NCBI GenBank assembly: GCA_965222525.1
Contig: OZ244955.1
Coordinates: 1,984,001-2,048,000 of the forward strand
Direction of reading: 5' to 3'
DNA from: CBDCUF01 sp965222525
Lineage (GTDB): Bacteria; Pseudomonadota; Alphaproteobacteria; Rickettsiales; UBA8987
Length of the DNA stretch: 64,000 bases
The notes beneath the pieces are model-generated. The model ran no database searches, was not told the DNA's origin, and saw only the letters and a list, made by a program, of their open reading frames with translations. The number at the start of each line of letters is the position of its first letter. Within the stretch, counting starts at the first letter, position 1. Position numbers and translations under genes: made by a program. Positions 15,662 through 23,954 of the stretch are shown here, one piece after another.

Positions 15662-16744
15662 ATGGCAGAAGGAAGTGACGATAGTGAGAAGAGTGAGGAG
15701 CCGACACAGCGCCGTCTGCAGGAGGCGGTCAAAAAGGGGCAGGTGGCCTTTTCCCGTGAGGTTTCCAACTTTCTGATGTTTGTTGTGTTGGCGCTGAATA
15801 TCGTCTGGTTTGCGCCGTATTATATGGAAAAGGTTGCAGCTTCGCTCTCCCGCTTTATCCACTCCCCGCATGAGATCCGCATTAGCGACAGCAACCTGGT
15901 AACGCTGGGTAGCGAAACCGCCGCAGATATAATGATATTCCTCGCCGCCCCGATTATCGCAACCATATTTGCTGCTTTCTTCTCCAGCTTCATGCAGAAC
16001 GGGCTGGTTATCTCCGCCGAAAGCATAATCCCCAAACTGGAGAAAATCTCCATCATGAAAGGGCTGAAGCGGCTGTTTTCGATACGCTCGCTGGTGGAGT
16101 TTTTCAAGGGACTGATAAAGATTACACTGGTCGGTACGGTGGCCTATATGGCGATAAAACCACAGCTTATGCGGCTGGAAAACCTGGCTTCATACGACCT
16201 TGCCGAGATGCTGGAATTGCTGGCGGCGCTGTCCTTCCGTATCGTGCTGGGGGCCTGTGCGATTATGCTGGTTGTAGCGGTGCTGGATTATATGTATCAG
16301 CGTTTTGAATATATGAAAAACCTGCGGATGAGCAAGCAGGAGTTGAAGGAGGAGTTCAAGCAATCCGAGGGCGACCCGCAAATCAAGGCACGCCTGCGCC
16401 AGATACGTATGGAGCGTGCGCAGAAGCGGATGATGGCGGGTGTACCCGATGCCGATGTGGTTATCCGTAACCCTGAACATTATGCGGTTGCGCTGAAATA
16501 TGACGAGGGGGTTATGCCCGCACCTGTTGTGGTAGCGATGGGGCAGAATTTCATGGCACTGAAGATTATCGAAATCGCCGAGCAGAATGATATAGTAACC
16601 GTACGTAACCCGCCACTGGCAAGGGCTTTATACAGCACCGCCGAAATCGACGAGGAAATCCCGCTGGAACACTATCAGGCCGTTGCCGAAGTCATCAGTT
16701 ATGTCTACAAACTACGCGGGCAGGACGGTGCAAAACGGGCTTAG
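15662..16744 (+). CDS. flhB: Flagellar export protein FlhB with an NPEH cleavage site
   Basis: 360 residues. FlhB is an inner-membrane part of the flagellar type III export gate that controls the switch from rod/hook to filament substrates. The N-terminus KSEEPTQRRLQEAVKKGQV, four hydrophobic segments (about 33-50, 90-110, 145-165, 185-210), and the cytosolic domain ending PLARALYSTAEIDEEIPLEHY are typical. The autocleavage motif, NPTH in most members, reads N270-PEH (codons AAC CCT GAA CAT). N and P are kept, but Thr is replaced by Glu. The start has no Shine-Dalgarno, only a T/A-rich leader. No other flagellar gene adjoins it. Confidence 0.94.
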   Translation: MAEGSDDSEKSEEPTQRRLQEAVKKGQVAFSREVSNFLMFVVLALNIVWFAPYYMEKVAASLSRFIHSPHEIRISDSNLVTLGSETAADIMIFLAAPIIATIFAAFFSSFMQNGLVISAESIIPKLEKISIMKGLKRLFSIRSLVEFFKGLIKITLVGTVAYMAIKPQLMRLENLASYDLAEMLELLAALSFRIVLGACAIMLVVAVLDYMYQRFEYMKNLRMSKQELKEEFKQSEGDPQIKARLRQIRMERAQKRMMAGVPDADVVIRNPEHYAVALKYDEGVMPAPVVVAMGQNFMALKIIEIAEQNDIVTVRNPPLARALYSTAEIDEEIPLEHYQAVAEVISYVYKLRGQDGAKRA

Positions 16745-16777
16745 GTAATAAAAACCATCTTCTTTGAAATGTTTCAA

Positions 16778-17614
16778 TCACATATAACCGTCCTGGCGCA
16801 GGCGTTCGAAGGAGCTTTCGTCTTCGTCGGCGCCCATGGGGCGGCCGGAGCGTTCGGAGGTTTTTGTGGTTTGCAATTCCTCGATAATCTCGTCAATCGT
16901 TGCGGCACCGCTTTCCAGCGGCCAGGTTATGCCTTTCTCGCCAAGTGAGCGGAACCGCATCATTTTGCCACCGAAATCACGTCCTTCAAGCTCACCATAT
17001 TCCTTCGCATAATATAGCGGTACAATCGGGATGTCCTCACGCCTGATATACTGCCAGACATCAAGCTCGGTCCAGTGCAGAAGCGGGTGGATGCGCACAT
17101 GGGTGCCGGGCGGGAAGTCGGTCATGAACTGGTCCCAGAATTCCGGCGGCTGGTCACGTACATCCCACTGCCCCTCGGAATCGCGCGGGGAGAAATAACG
17201 CTCCTTGGCACGGGTACCCTCCTCATCGCGGCGGATGCCGGTGATAACCCCGTTAAACTGATGTTCGCGCAGGACTTCCTTCAGGCCAAGCGTCTTGCGA
17301 GCCGCCACCCGCGCTGCCCAGGGCAGGGATTCATCGGTTTCCTCAATCGGGGGAGCAACGGGGCCGATAAAATTTATTCCCCATTCCTTGACATATTTAT
17401 CGCGGAAAGCATAGACTTCATCAAATTCCAGCTCGGTATCGACATGGATAAGCGGGAACGGCACCTTGCCGAAAAACGCCTTGCGTGCAAGGTGAATCAT
17501 CACATTGCTATCCTTGCCGAAACTCCACAACATCGCGATATTGTTTATCTTATTAAACGCCTCGCGGAAGATGTAGATGGATTGTGCCTCGAGTCTATCC
17601 AAGTGCTGAGTCAT
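16778..17614 (-). CDS. cysD: Sulfate adenylyltransferase subunit 2 CysD
   Basis: 278 residues. CysD forms APS from sulfate and ATP, normally driven by the GTPase CysN. The PP-loop is MLWSFGKDSNVMIHLARKAF (SxGKDS at about 30-36), followed by PLIHVDTELEFDE, VITGIRRDEEGTRAKERYFSPRD and HPLLHWTELDVWQYI. The C-terminal GRPMGADEDESSFERLRQDGYM is standard. It is the last gene of the sulfur operon and its ATG overlaps the broken ydcF-like ORF (ATGA). No cysN or cysNC follows; flhB converges immediately downstream. Confidence 0.95.
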   Translation of the reverse strand: MTQHLDRLEAQSIYIFREAFNKINNIAMLWSFGKDSNVMIHLARKAFFGKVPFPLIHVDTELEFDEVYAFRDKYVKEWGINFIGPVAPPIEETDESLPWAARVAARKTLGLKEVLREHQFNGVITGIRRDEEGTRAKERYFSPRDSEGQWDVRDQPPEFWDQFMTDFPPGTHVRIHPLLHWTELDVWQYIRREDIPIVPLYYAKEYGELEGRDFGGKMMRFRSLGEKGITWPLESGAATIDEIIEELQTTKTSERSGRPMGADEDESSFERLRQDGYM

Positions 17615-18134
17615 TTGCTTATTCCTTCGTTCTTTTCTCGTGCCTTAACATATTTCGTTCTTTTCTCTGCCTCTATTTTTTCAAGATTCCTATATTCTTC
17701 ATTAGGCAAAGCTGTCATTGCCCACAAATATGACAAATTGTATTCTTCTTTGGGAAATACATACTCTGCTGCATCCATAGACCTTTGGTGATGATCCTGA
17801 GTAATCAGAGTTATTTCCTTTACACCATATTTATTTACTATAGGTTTTGCCATTTGGACATCTTCAAAGGTATTTGTACTCAAAACAAATTCCGGCAAAA
17901 TATCAGATTCTTTTATACCTTTTGACAACAAATACTGCCTTGCTAGGCATGGGGCTTATCTGTTTTATTAAAAAATTCTCCTTTACCACCAGTTAGCAAT
18001 ATTTTGCTATTAGGGCGTTGTCCAAAAGCCTCTAATAAGAGATCCAGTCTGGTTTTTGCAAAATCAGATATATTACCTTTATCGTCATTGGTATTTCCAA
18101 AAACGATAAAAATATGTTCTATGTTTTCAGTCAT
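17611..18134 (-). pseudogene. YdcF/DUF218-like gene, frameshifted
   Basis: Two ORFs on the minus strand make one protein. The 5' part (18134 to 17943) begins MTENIEHIFIVFGNTNDD and has the SKILLTGGKGE strand typical of DUF218 proteins, then stops at a TAG after DKPHA. The 3' part resumes in another frame as ARQYLLSKGIKESDILPE and contains TNTFEDVQMAKPI and LITQDHHQRSMDAAEYVFP. Restoring one base near 17945 would give a continuous HALARQYLLSKGI. Some YdcF-like proteins act on envelope metabolism, but the role here is unknown. It lies within the sulfur operon and overlaps the cysD start. A sequencing error would give the same picture. Confidence 0.75.
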
Positions 18135-18140
18135 AACATC

Positions 18141-18220
18141 CTCCTAAACCGACCAATCCGTTTTGCCCGCGCCGACGACATGAATGCCGCATTCGGCGCA
18201 ATCCGCGGAAAACCTTACAA
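18141..18220 (-). pseudogene. Remnant copy of the cysH 3' end
   Basis: Positions 18141-18196 match the real cysH end (18698-18753) at about 53 of 56 bases. The remnant encodes the same C-terminus, ECGIHVVGAG(K/E)TDWSV, stop, and the same TAGGAGG Shine-Dalgarno context for the next gene. Reading backwards in frame gives a few more residues (VRFSADCA) before similarity ends. It implies duplication or recombination at the cysH tail when the 103-aa ORF was inserted, or loss of a second cysH. Confidence 0.75.
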
Positions 18221-18379
18221 TAAACCGCTTTCAATTTCAAGCATACTATGTTACAGTACATATATGGATTGGGAGTTCCCGGTCGGCTAAAGGCTTTGGC
18301 AGTTGCTGGAGCCTTTGTGCTTTTCAGGGAAAAATTACTAGCTGAACTCCTTAACACTCTTCATGAAACCAAAAACATA
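18221..18379. other. Short non-coding stretch inside the sulfur operon
   Basis: Between the cysH-tail remnant and the stop of the 103-aa ORF I see no supported gene. A 76-codon ORF spanning 18127-18357 reads through the remnant in a wrong frame and looks spurious. Codon composition does not resemble the neighbours. It may be decayed sequence from the insertion event. Confidence 0.4.
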
Positions 18380-18691
18380 TCAATCAGCTTTATCTTTTTC
18401 CAAGTAGCTATCCCATACCCACATGAAATCAGGGTCAGTAACTACTTCTCCGGTTGAGTGCAGAGTATACTCACCCTTCTTAGCTTCCATAATGCCCTCA
18501 GTTGTAGGAGGAAGTTTAAATTCTTCATCTGAATTATTTATCTTAATTACAAATCCTTCTTTTCGATTAATTCTAATCACAGTTCCATAAATTTGCTTTC
18601 TCTCAAGAATATCACTATCTTTAGAATGATAAGTGATCCCTACAAGTATAGTCTTTCCTATATATTTTTCACATTCATTTTTGTTTAGCAT
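18380..18691 (-). CDS. Hypothetical protein, 103 aa, inserted between cysH and cysD
   Basis: Not assigned to a named family. The protein is soluble and alternates beta-prone stretches (TILVGITYHS, YGTVIRIN, GFVIKINN) with an FKLPPT turn and a GEYTLHSTGEVVTDPDF motif, ending WDSYLEKDKAD. This looks like a small beta-rich domain. Start ATG 18691 has a strong GGAGG Shine-Dalgarno overlapping the cysH stop region. It is A/T-richer than the flanking cys genes and is bracketed by two copies of the cysH tail, so it is probably a late insertion into the operon. Confidence 0.6.
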   Translation of the reverse strand: MLNKNECEKYIGKTILVGITYHSKDSDILERKQIYGTVIRINRKEGFVIKINNSDEEFKLPPTTEGIMEAKKGEYTLHSTGEVVTDPDFMWVWDSYLEKDKAD

Positions 18692-18700
18692 ATTCCCCTC

Positions 18701-19429
18701 CTAAACCGACCAATCCGTTTCCCCTGCGCCGACGACATGAATGCCGCATTCGGTTTTCTGCTTGCCTTCTATATCAATCGTATGCGCCCAGCGGCCAGAA
18801 CGGTAATCCTCACCTGGCTTGACCTCCCTCGTGCAAGGCTCACAGCCGATTGAGGGAAAGCCCTTCGCAACCAGCGGATGCTGCGGCAGTCCACGCCTGT
18901 CAAACTCCTCGATTATCTGCTCGCGCGACCAGAAACCTACAGGATTTACACGAAAACGCCCGTCAACATCAAGCTCTATCTTCTCCAGATCCTTGCGGTC
19001 TGCGGTCTGATAGCGCCTGCGTCCGGTTATTACCGCCTCAAATCCATGCTCATCGAGATGGCGTGCCAGCGGCTCCACCTTGCGCATATGACAGCAGCGG
19101 TCAACACTGGACTGCCATAAATTACCGTCAGGGTCGATGCGGGCCACCATCTCAGGGTCGGGGTGCAGCATACGCAAATCCGTGAGCCCCAGCAAATCCC
19201 GCACCTGCTCCACATATTCCAGCGTTTCCCTGAAATGCTTTTCGGTCTCCAGAAACAGCACGGGAATATTAGGGTCAACCTTCGCTACCATATCCAGCAA
19301 CAGCACAGAATAAGCCCCGAAGGAAGAAAATGCGGCAATCTTCCCTTCAAACTCATTGGCCATGGCACCAATCAGCGCTTCCGCCTCAAGGTCGCTGTAA
19401 AATTGCTGTAATCTGCTTAGGCTGGTCAT
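18701..19429 (-). CDS. cysH: Phosphoadenylyl/adenylyl-sulfate reductase CysH (APS-reductase type)
   Basis: 242 residues. It reduces activated sulfate to sulfite using thioredoxin. FSSFGAYSVLLLDMVAKV is the PP-loop region; VDRCCHMRKVEPL and GCEPCTREVKPGEDYRSGRW supply the CC...CxxC cysteines that bind a [4Fe-4S] cluster in APS-using enzymes; TECGIHV holds the catalytic C-terminal Cys. These cysteines predict APS rather than PAPS as substrate, which fits the absence of cysC here. Its ATG overlaps the preceding ORF by 4 nt. Part of the cysI-cysD operon. Confidence 0.93.
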   Translation of the reverse strand: MTSLSRLQQFYSDLEAEALIGAMANEFEGKIAAFSSFGAYSVLLLDMVAKVDPNIPVLFLETEKHFRETLEYVEQVRDLLGLTDLRMLHPDPEMVARIDPDGNLWQSSVDRCCHMRKVEPLARHLDEHGFEAVITGRRRYQTADRKDLEKIELDVDGRFRVNPVGFWSREQIIEEFDRRGLPQHPLVAKGFPSIGCEPCTREVKPGEDYRSGRWAHTIDIEGKQKTECGIHVVGAGETDWSV

Positions 19430-19743
19430 TTTTCTCTCTTCACAATAAAGTCATCAGACAGCGGCATATACGCACTCAGTCTTCCGTCATCAATATTAAA
19501 ACTTACTCTTATGTCCTCGTCTTTTTTGTCATCCCACCATGCTTGTATTTCAACCTGATATTCAGCGCCTGATTCTCCTTTTACCTCAAAGGTTATAACT
19601 GCAGGATTCTGGGTAAATTTTATAAACCCCAGAAACTTCTTTTCTGTCCCACTATTTACATAAGGCAACTAAAAATCATACGGCTTGCCGACATATTCAG
19701 CTACAATCTCGCTTAGTTTCTTCCTTGCTTCTTCTTTATTCAT
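19426..19743 (-). pseudogene. Small ORF split by an in-frame TAG, between cysG-N and cysH
   Basis: From the ATG at 19743 (overlapping the upstream TGA as ATGA) the frame reads MNKEEARKKLSEIVAEYVGK, then PYDF and a TAG at 19669-19671. It continues in the same frame as LPYVNSGTEKKFLGF and EVKGESGAEYQVEIQAWWDD to a stop overlapping the cysH start. The natural product would be about 105 residues, so I read this as one gene with a nonsense codon. A 24-residue peptide plus a TTG-started 80-residue protein is the alternative. The family is unknown; the second half looks beta-rich. Confidence 0.6.
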
Positions 19744-20297
19744 TTTTCAAACCACCCCTCCTTCTCAAAAAGATCATCAGTTTTTTCCGAAATCTCCTCA
19801 AAATCTGCATTTTCTTCTTTCCACTTGGAACGTAATTGTTTTATCACCTCTGTTCTTTCCGTCCACTCTTCACCAAACAATTCCTCCAACTCTTCCTTAA
19901 TCTTGCGGGAGAGGCGGGGGCTGGCACCACCAGTGGAGGAGGTAAGGAGTAAATCACCCCGCCTTACTATGGCGGGAACATGAAAATCACACAGTTTGGT
20001 TTTATCCTCTACATTGACCAATGCACCTGTTGCTTTTGCCTGCTCATATATCTGCTGCGATGTTTCATAATCAAAATCAGCGATAAAAATTATATCCGCA
20101 TCTGCAAACTTTCCCCCACAATTCGACTGCGCCCCTTCGGAGATTGTCTCATCTACCATCCCAGCAGGAGGAAGTGGTAAGTGTACATAATCCACTATCC
20201 CCACATCTTCCAGACTCTTCCTCCTCCTCTCCGTGGCAACACCATTGCCGATTAGAAGGAATTTTAATTCGGAGGGGTTTAGGATTATCGGGAACAT
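19740..20297 (-). CDS. Precorrin-2 dehydrogenase/ferrochelatase-like (CysG N-terminal/Met8 type)
   Basis: 185 residues. The NAD-binding start is KFLLIGNGVATERRRKSLED (GxGxxAxxR), followed by ADIIFIADFDYETSQQIYEQ, ALVNVEDKTKLCDFHVPAIV and LLLTSSTGGASPRLSRKIKEEL, the standard layout of the siroheme-forming bifunctional domain. It oxidises precorrin-2 and may insert iron to make siroheme, the cofactor of CysI. The uroporphyrinogen methyltransferase half of full CysG is absent, so a separate cobA-type enzyme should exist elsewhere. Position between cysI and cysH fits siroheme supply for sulfite reduction. Confidence 0.88.
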   Translation of the reverse strand: MFPIILNPSELKFLLIGNGVATERRRKSLEDVGIVDYVHLPLPPAGMVDETISEGAQSNCGGKFADADIIFIADFDYETSQQIYEQAKATGALVNVEDKTKLCDFHVPAIVRRGDLLLTSSTGGASPRLSRKIKEELEELFGEEWTERTEVIKQLRSKWKEENADFEEISEKTDDLFEKEGWFEK

Positions 20298-20300
20298 TTT

Positions 20301-20750
20301 TTACTTAAATAACCAGAACGCCAACACACAAGCGATGAAAAACATCACTCCAAAAGTAACACCTAGCTGCAGCATATACTTTATGGGATTACCTATCAGA
20401 CCAGATTCTCCTCCGGAAATATTGTACACACAATATGCTGTATCTTCAGGAATATTTAAAGGAATGCTAAAAGCCCTTTTTTCTTTTGAATCAACTGTAT
20501 CCTCAAAGTTATAAATATCGTCAGATTTATCCAATCCCAAAAACTGATCCGCAGAGCTAAAATATGATACGTCAATGACAACATTATCAATCTCTTCATC
20601 AGACACATTTTTCAGATGCCCTTGCATTTCATAACCAGACAAGTCATCGTCATTAGGATGCGTCATAAATCTGATGATTATATGTTCAGCTGCTACAAAT
20701 TTAGATATTGAACCTTGCTTTAAATCATATTCTTCTGCGTTACTAGACAT
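20301..20750 (-). CDS. Hypothetical C-terminally anchored membrane protein, 149 aa
   Basis: Unrecognised. The first ~115 residues look like a soluble beta-rich domain (SKFVAAEHIIIRFMTHP, EIDNVVIDVSYFSSADQFLGLDK within it), and one C-terminal hydrophobic helix (VTFGVMFFIACVLAFWLF) anchors it. With no signal peptide the soluble part would be cytosolic. It lies 3 nt from the met8-like gene and 16 nt after cysI, so it is co-transcribed with the sulfur genes. A similar-looking beta domain in the other inserted small ORFs suggests, but does not prove, a shared accessory origin. Confidence 0.6.
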   Translation of the reverse strand: MSSNAEEYDLKQGSISKFVAAEHIIIRFMTHPNDDDLSGYEMQGHLKNVSDEEIDNVVIDVSYFSSADQFLGLDKSDDIYNFEDTVDSKEKRAFSIPLNIPEDTAYCVYNISGGESGLIGNPIKYMLQLGVTFGVMFFIACVLAFWLFK

Positions 20751-20766
20751 TGTAGTTCTCCTTTAG

Positions 20767-22605
20767 TTAAGTTGCCCACTTGAATTCCTTTAATGCCGGT
20801 TTAATTTTTTCAATTAAAGACTCAACACCAACCCTGTGGCAGAAATCACCAAAGCCTTCGTTGTCCTGTTTTTCTAGTGCATATAGAGCAAATATCGGGT
20901 CGAGGGCTTTGGCGATGTCGGCTTGCGGTACCTTGTCGAAAACCTTTGTATTCAGCCTTGTGCCTTCAAAATCACCGCCGATAAACAGTACATAATGGCC
21001 AGGCATACGGCCGACAATCCCGATATCCCCGACATATGGCCGCGCGCAGCCATTCGGGCAGCCCACCACCCGCACCGTAATCCGCTCATCACCAACTCCG
21101 TGCCTGTTCATAACCTCCTGAATATCATCGCAGATCTGGAACTGTACCCGCTCCGACTCCGCCAGTGCCTTGGCACAGGTCGGCAATGACACACAGGTCA
21201 TAAAATGCAGTTGCATCAGCGTATGGTCTTCTGCCAGCGGAATCCCGTATCCACGCAGCATTTCCTCAATATCAGCCTTATCCGCAGGGTCAATATCGCA
21301 TAAAATAATCTCCTCGGTCGGGGTCAGTACCAGATTCATCCCGTATTTCTCAACCACTGCACGCAGCCCGGTCTTATATTGCGCCCTGGCAAACTCCTCA
21401 TTCACATTCTGCGTATAGCCGCTAGGATGTGGCTTGTCATAATCGACAATCCGCCCGCTGGCTACCGGCAGACCAAGGAACAGCTTGCCGTCACCCTGCT
21501 CATGCCAGCCCATATGAGTCGGAATCTCATATTTTTCCACCGCCACAGGTTCCTGCAATTCACCTCCACCAGACGCAGTGAAATATTCCTGTAATTTCCG
21601 CTTAACCCAGTCCAGCCCACGTTCGGCCACCACATATTTCAACCGCGCATGCTGACGATCCCCACGATCTCCGTAATCGCGCTGCAATTTAATCACTGCC
21701 TCGACCGCTTTCAGTAAATCATCAGCCTCGACAAAAGCCACAGGGTCGGCCAGCCGAGGATAAGTCTTTTTATCCGCCCAGTCCTTTGCCGCCTCATGCT
21801 TCATCCCCATCCCGCCGCCGACAAGGATATTATAACCTTTCAGCTCATCACCATCGAAAATCAGTACAATTCCAAGGTCGTGGGTGAATACATCAATCGA
21901 ATTATCTTCGGGCAGAATCAGGCCTATTTTGAATTTGCGCGGCATGTAGGTTGGCCCGTAAAGCGGCTCATAATCACGGCCATGACGACTGTCACGCGGA
22001 GTTACTGCCTGCCCAAGCGGCACATAACGCTCGCGGATTTCATCCGCCTCCTCATCCAGCCATAACTCGCGGTAGGAGGAAGTCTGCGGGCGTACAAACT
22101 CCGCCACCTTCTCCACATCCGCCCGCAACCGCTCATATTTTGCATTCTGAATCGGAGCAGGGCTGCATGTAACATTACGCACCACATCACCACAACCGCT
22201 TTGTGTCGAAAGCAGCGCCTCGTTAATCGCAGCAATATTCGCTTTTAAATTCTCCTTCAGTACAACATGAAACTGGAATACCTGGCGGGTTGTAATCCGC
22301 AGTGTGCCGTTAGCATATTTATCGGCAATTTCATCCATCGCCAGATATTGCGCGGCAGTCAGGCGGCCACCAGGAATCCGTGTGCGCACCATAAACTCAT
22401 ATTCCTTATCCAGCTTCTGCTTCTTGCGCTCGGTGGCAGTATCACGGTTATGGCCGAAATAAGTCCCGTGGAATTTCAGCAACTCATAAGCCTCATTGGA
22501 AATATCAGCCTTGTCGGAAGCCAGTTCTGCGGCAATCTCACCCTCAAGAAATTTGCTCTTTTCCTTTATCGTCTCCTGTGCGGAAAGTTTTTTCTGAGTC
22601 ATCAT
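20767..22605 (-). CDS. cysI: Sulfite reductase hemoprotein subunit CysI
   Basis: 612 residues. It reduces sulfite to sulfide with siroheme and a [4Fe-4S] cluster. LKFHGTYFGHNRDTATERKKQ opens the first half; RITTRQVFQFHVV and GDVVRNVTCSPAP are conserved. The cluster cysteines are TCVSLPTC and VGCPNGCARPYVGDIG. It is the first gene of a minus-strand run leading to met8/cysG-N, cysH and cysD. No cysJ flavoprotein is in the window, so the electron donor (ferredoxin or a separate flavoprotein) is open. The ATG at 22605 has an AGGGACGG Shine-Dalgarno-like leader. Confidence 0.95.
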   Translation of the reverse strand: MMTQKKLSAQETIKEKSKFLEGEIAAELASDKADISNEAYELLKFHGTYFGHNRDTATERKKQKLDKEYEFMVRTRIPGGRLTAAQYLAMDEIADKYANGTLRITTRQVFQFHVVLKENLKANIAAINEALLSTQSGCGDVVRNVTCSPAPIQNAKYERLRADVEKVAEFVRPQTSSYRELWLDEEADEIRERYVPLGQAVTPRDSRHGRDYEPLYGPTYMPRKFKIGLILPEDNSIDVFTHDLGIVLIFDGDELKGYNILVGGGMGMKHEAAKDWADKKTYPRLADPVAFVEADDLLKAVEAVIKLQRDYGDRGDRQHARLKYVVAERGLDWVKRKLQEYFTASGGGELQEPVAVEKYEIPTHMGWHEQGDGKLFLGLPVASGRIVDYDKPHPSGYTQNVNEEFARAQYKTGLRAVVEKYGMNLVLTPTEEIILCDIDPADKADIEEMLRGYGIPLAEDHTLMQLHFMTCVSLPTCAKALAESERVQFQICDDIQEVMNRHGVGDERITVRVVGCPNGCARPYVGDIGIVGRMPGHYVLFIGGDFEGTRLNTKVFDKVPQADIAKALDPIFALYALEKQDNEGFGDFCHRVGVESLIEKIKPALKEFKWAT

Positions 22606-22732
22606 CCGTCCCTGTTGTTAATCCCTGATATTTCAGGAGAATAAGGAGTATAAGCAAAAACAGGGGCTATGCAAGGAAATGTAAGAGCAAGGTTTAAGCA
22701 CGGGCCGTCATTCATTTAAGCATGAGTGATTT

Positions 22733-23701
22733 TTATAATCCATACTCGCCGCAGTGTTTTACCTGCCGGTGGAAGCGGAGTTTTTGTAAATATTCCATCG
22801 GGTCCTTTTGAGTTACGATTGCACCGTCAACCTGCCTGCTACTATCATAAAGCCTTGTCAGCAAAAAGCGCATCGCCGCACCGCAGGCCAACACAGGCAA
22901 TGCATCCAGCTCATCCTCGGTAAATGGACGCTGGCTGTTGTAGCCCGAAAGTAAATGCCGTGCCTTGGTGATATTAAACTCCGTACCATGCTCGAAACAC
23001 CAGGCATTCAGTACAATAGCCAAATCATAGGCAAACAAATCATTGCAGGAAAAATAGAAGTCCAGCAGCCCGCTTACCCGCACATCACCAACCCCACCCT
23101 CGAAAAACACATTATCGGGGAATAGGTCGGCATGAATCACCCCGCAGGGCAACCCATCCGGCCAGTTTTCCGTTATATATTGCAGACTCCGCTCTATTTC
23201 ACCAAAGGAAATTCCGGATTCAACATCAGCCTCTTTTATCCTGTCAAAAATAGCGGAAAAACCCGCAATAGACATATTGTTACTCCGATTCATTGTAAAA
23301 TCCTGTGTTGCAATATGCATCCTGGCCAGAATCTTGCCTGTCTCGGCACAATGCTCGTTGCTAATGGATTTGGGCGAACGCCCCTCAAGAAAGCAGGTTA
23401 TCGCAAAAGGCTTGTCCTTTACTTCCAGTATCACCCTGCCGTCCAGCGCATGCACCGGCAATGGACATGGAATCCCCGCACCAGCCAGATGCTCCATCAG
23501 CCCCAGGAAAAACGGTAAATCATCGGTATCAACGCTGGATTCATATATAGTGGCGATATATTTACCCTTATCGGTTTCCAGCAGGTAATTGCTGTTCTGC
23601 ACCCCCTCGGAAATACCACGCAAATCGCGCAAAACACCGATATCATACTGCTCCAGCAGCGATAGGAATTCCTGTTCGGTAATTTGGGTGTAAACTGCCA
23701 C
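22733..23701 (-). CDS. thrB: Homoserine kinase ThrB (APH-fold type)
   Basis: 322 residues. It phosphorylates homoserine in threonine synthesis. This is the aminoglycoside-phosphotransferase-like ThrB found in alphaproteobacteria, not the GHMP type. GISEGVQNSNYLLET is the N-lobe glycine region; GVIHADLFPDNVFFEGG is the catalytic loop (HxDLxxxN); LLDFYFSCNDLFAYDLAIVLNAW has the metal-binding Asp and downstream helix. The start MAVYTQITEQEFLSLLEQYD is the standard N-terminus. It stands alone here, with no thrA or thrC. Confidence 0.94.
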   Translation of the reverse strand: MAVYTQITEQEFLSLLEQYDIGVLRDLRGISEGVQNSNYLLETDKGKYIATIYESSVDTDDLPFFLGLMEHLAGAGIPCPLPVHALDGRVILEVKDKPFAITCFLEGRSPKSISNEHCAETGKILARMHIATQDFTMNRSNNMSIAGFSAIFDRIKEADVESGISFGEIERSLQYITENWPDGLPCGVIHADLFPDNVFFEGGVGDVRVSGLLDFYFSCNDLFAYDLAIVLNAWCFEHGTEFNITKARHLLSGYNSQRPFTEDELDALPVLACGAAMRFLLTRLYDSSRQVDGAIVTQKDPMEYLQKLRFHRQVKHCGEYGL

Positions 23702-23721
23702 TTATAGGTCAGGGAGGAAGA

Positions 23722-23883
23722 TTAGCTTTTTATTCTTTCCTCTTCAAGCCAGGTATTTACCGGCCTGCGGTCACACGGACTGCCTTCTGCGCCGACGCAG
23801 GGGCTTTTCAGATCAGGCGGGGGCTTGGGTACGCAGCCCTGAATTGCAATTATAGCAGTAACAATCAGTAATGATCTAAGCAT
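23722..23883 (-). CDS. Small lipoprotein, 53 aa
   Basis: The longer frame begins at 23982, but the ATG at 23883 has AAGGAACG 6 nt upstream and starts a clean lipoprotein signal, MLRSLLIVTAIIAIQGC, with the lipobox AIQGC. The mature part is short and has a VPKPPPDLKSPC segment, a second SPCDRRPVNTW segment and an acidic-basic end. It should be lipidated and sit in the envelope. Small Pro/Cys lipoproteins of this type include VirB7-like pieces of type IV secretion systems, but no vir genes are here, so that is only a suggestion. It ends 20 nt before thrB. Confidence 0.65.
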   Translation of the reverse strand: MLRSLLIVTAIIAIQGCVPKPPPDLKSPCVGAEGSPCDRRPVNTWLEEERIKS

Positions 23884-23954
23884 TTTCGTTCCTTTTTTAG
23901 CTATAGGCTCCATTCTACCCTTTTCTACAGAAATTTCAAACAGTTTTCTTGGAA

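Noticed and set aside
18127..18357. A 76-codon minus-strand ORF between cysH and the ydcF-like pseudogene
   Set aside because: It reads the duplicated cysH tail in the wrong frame and has a Ser/Arg/Cys-rich composition unlike a protein.
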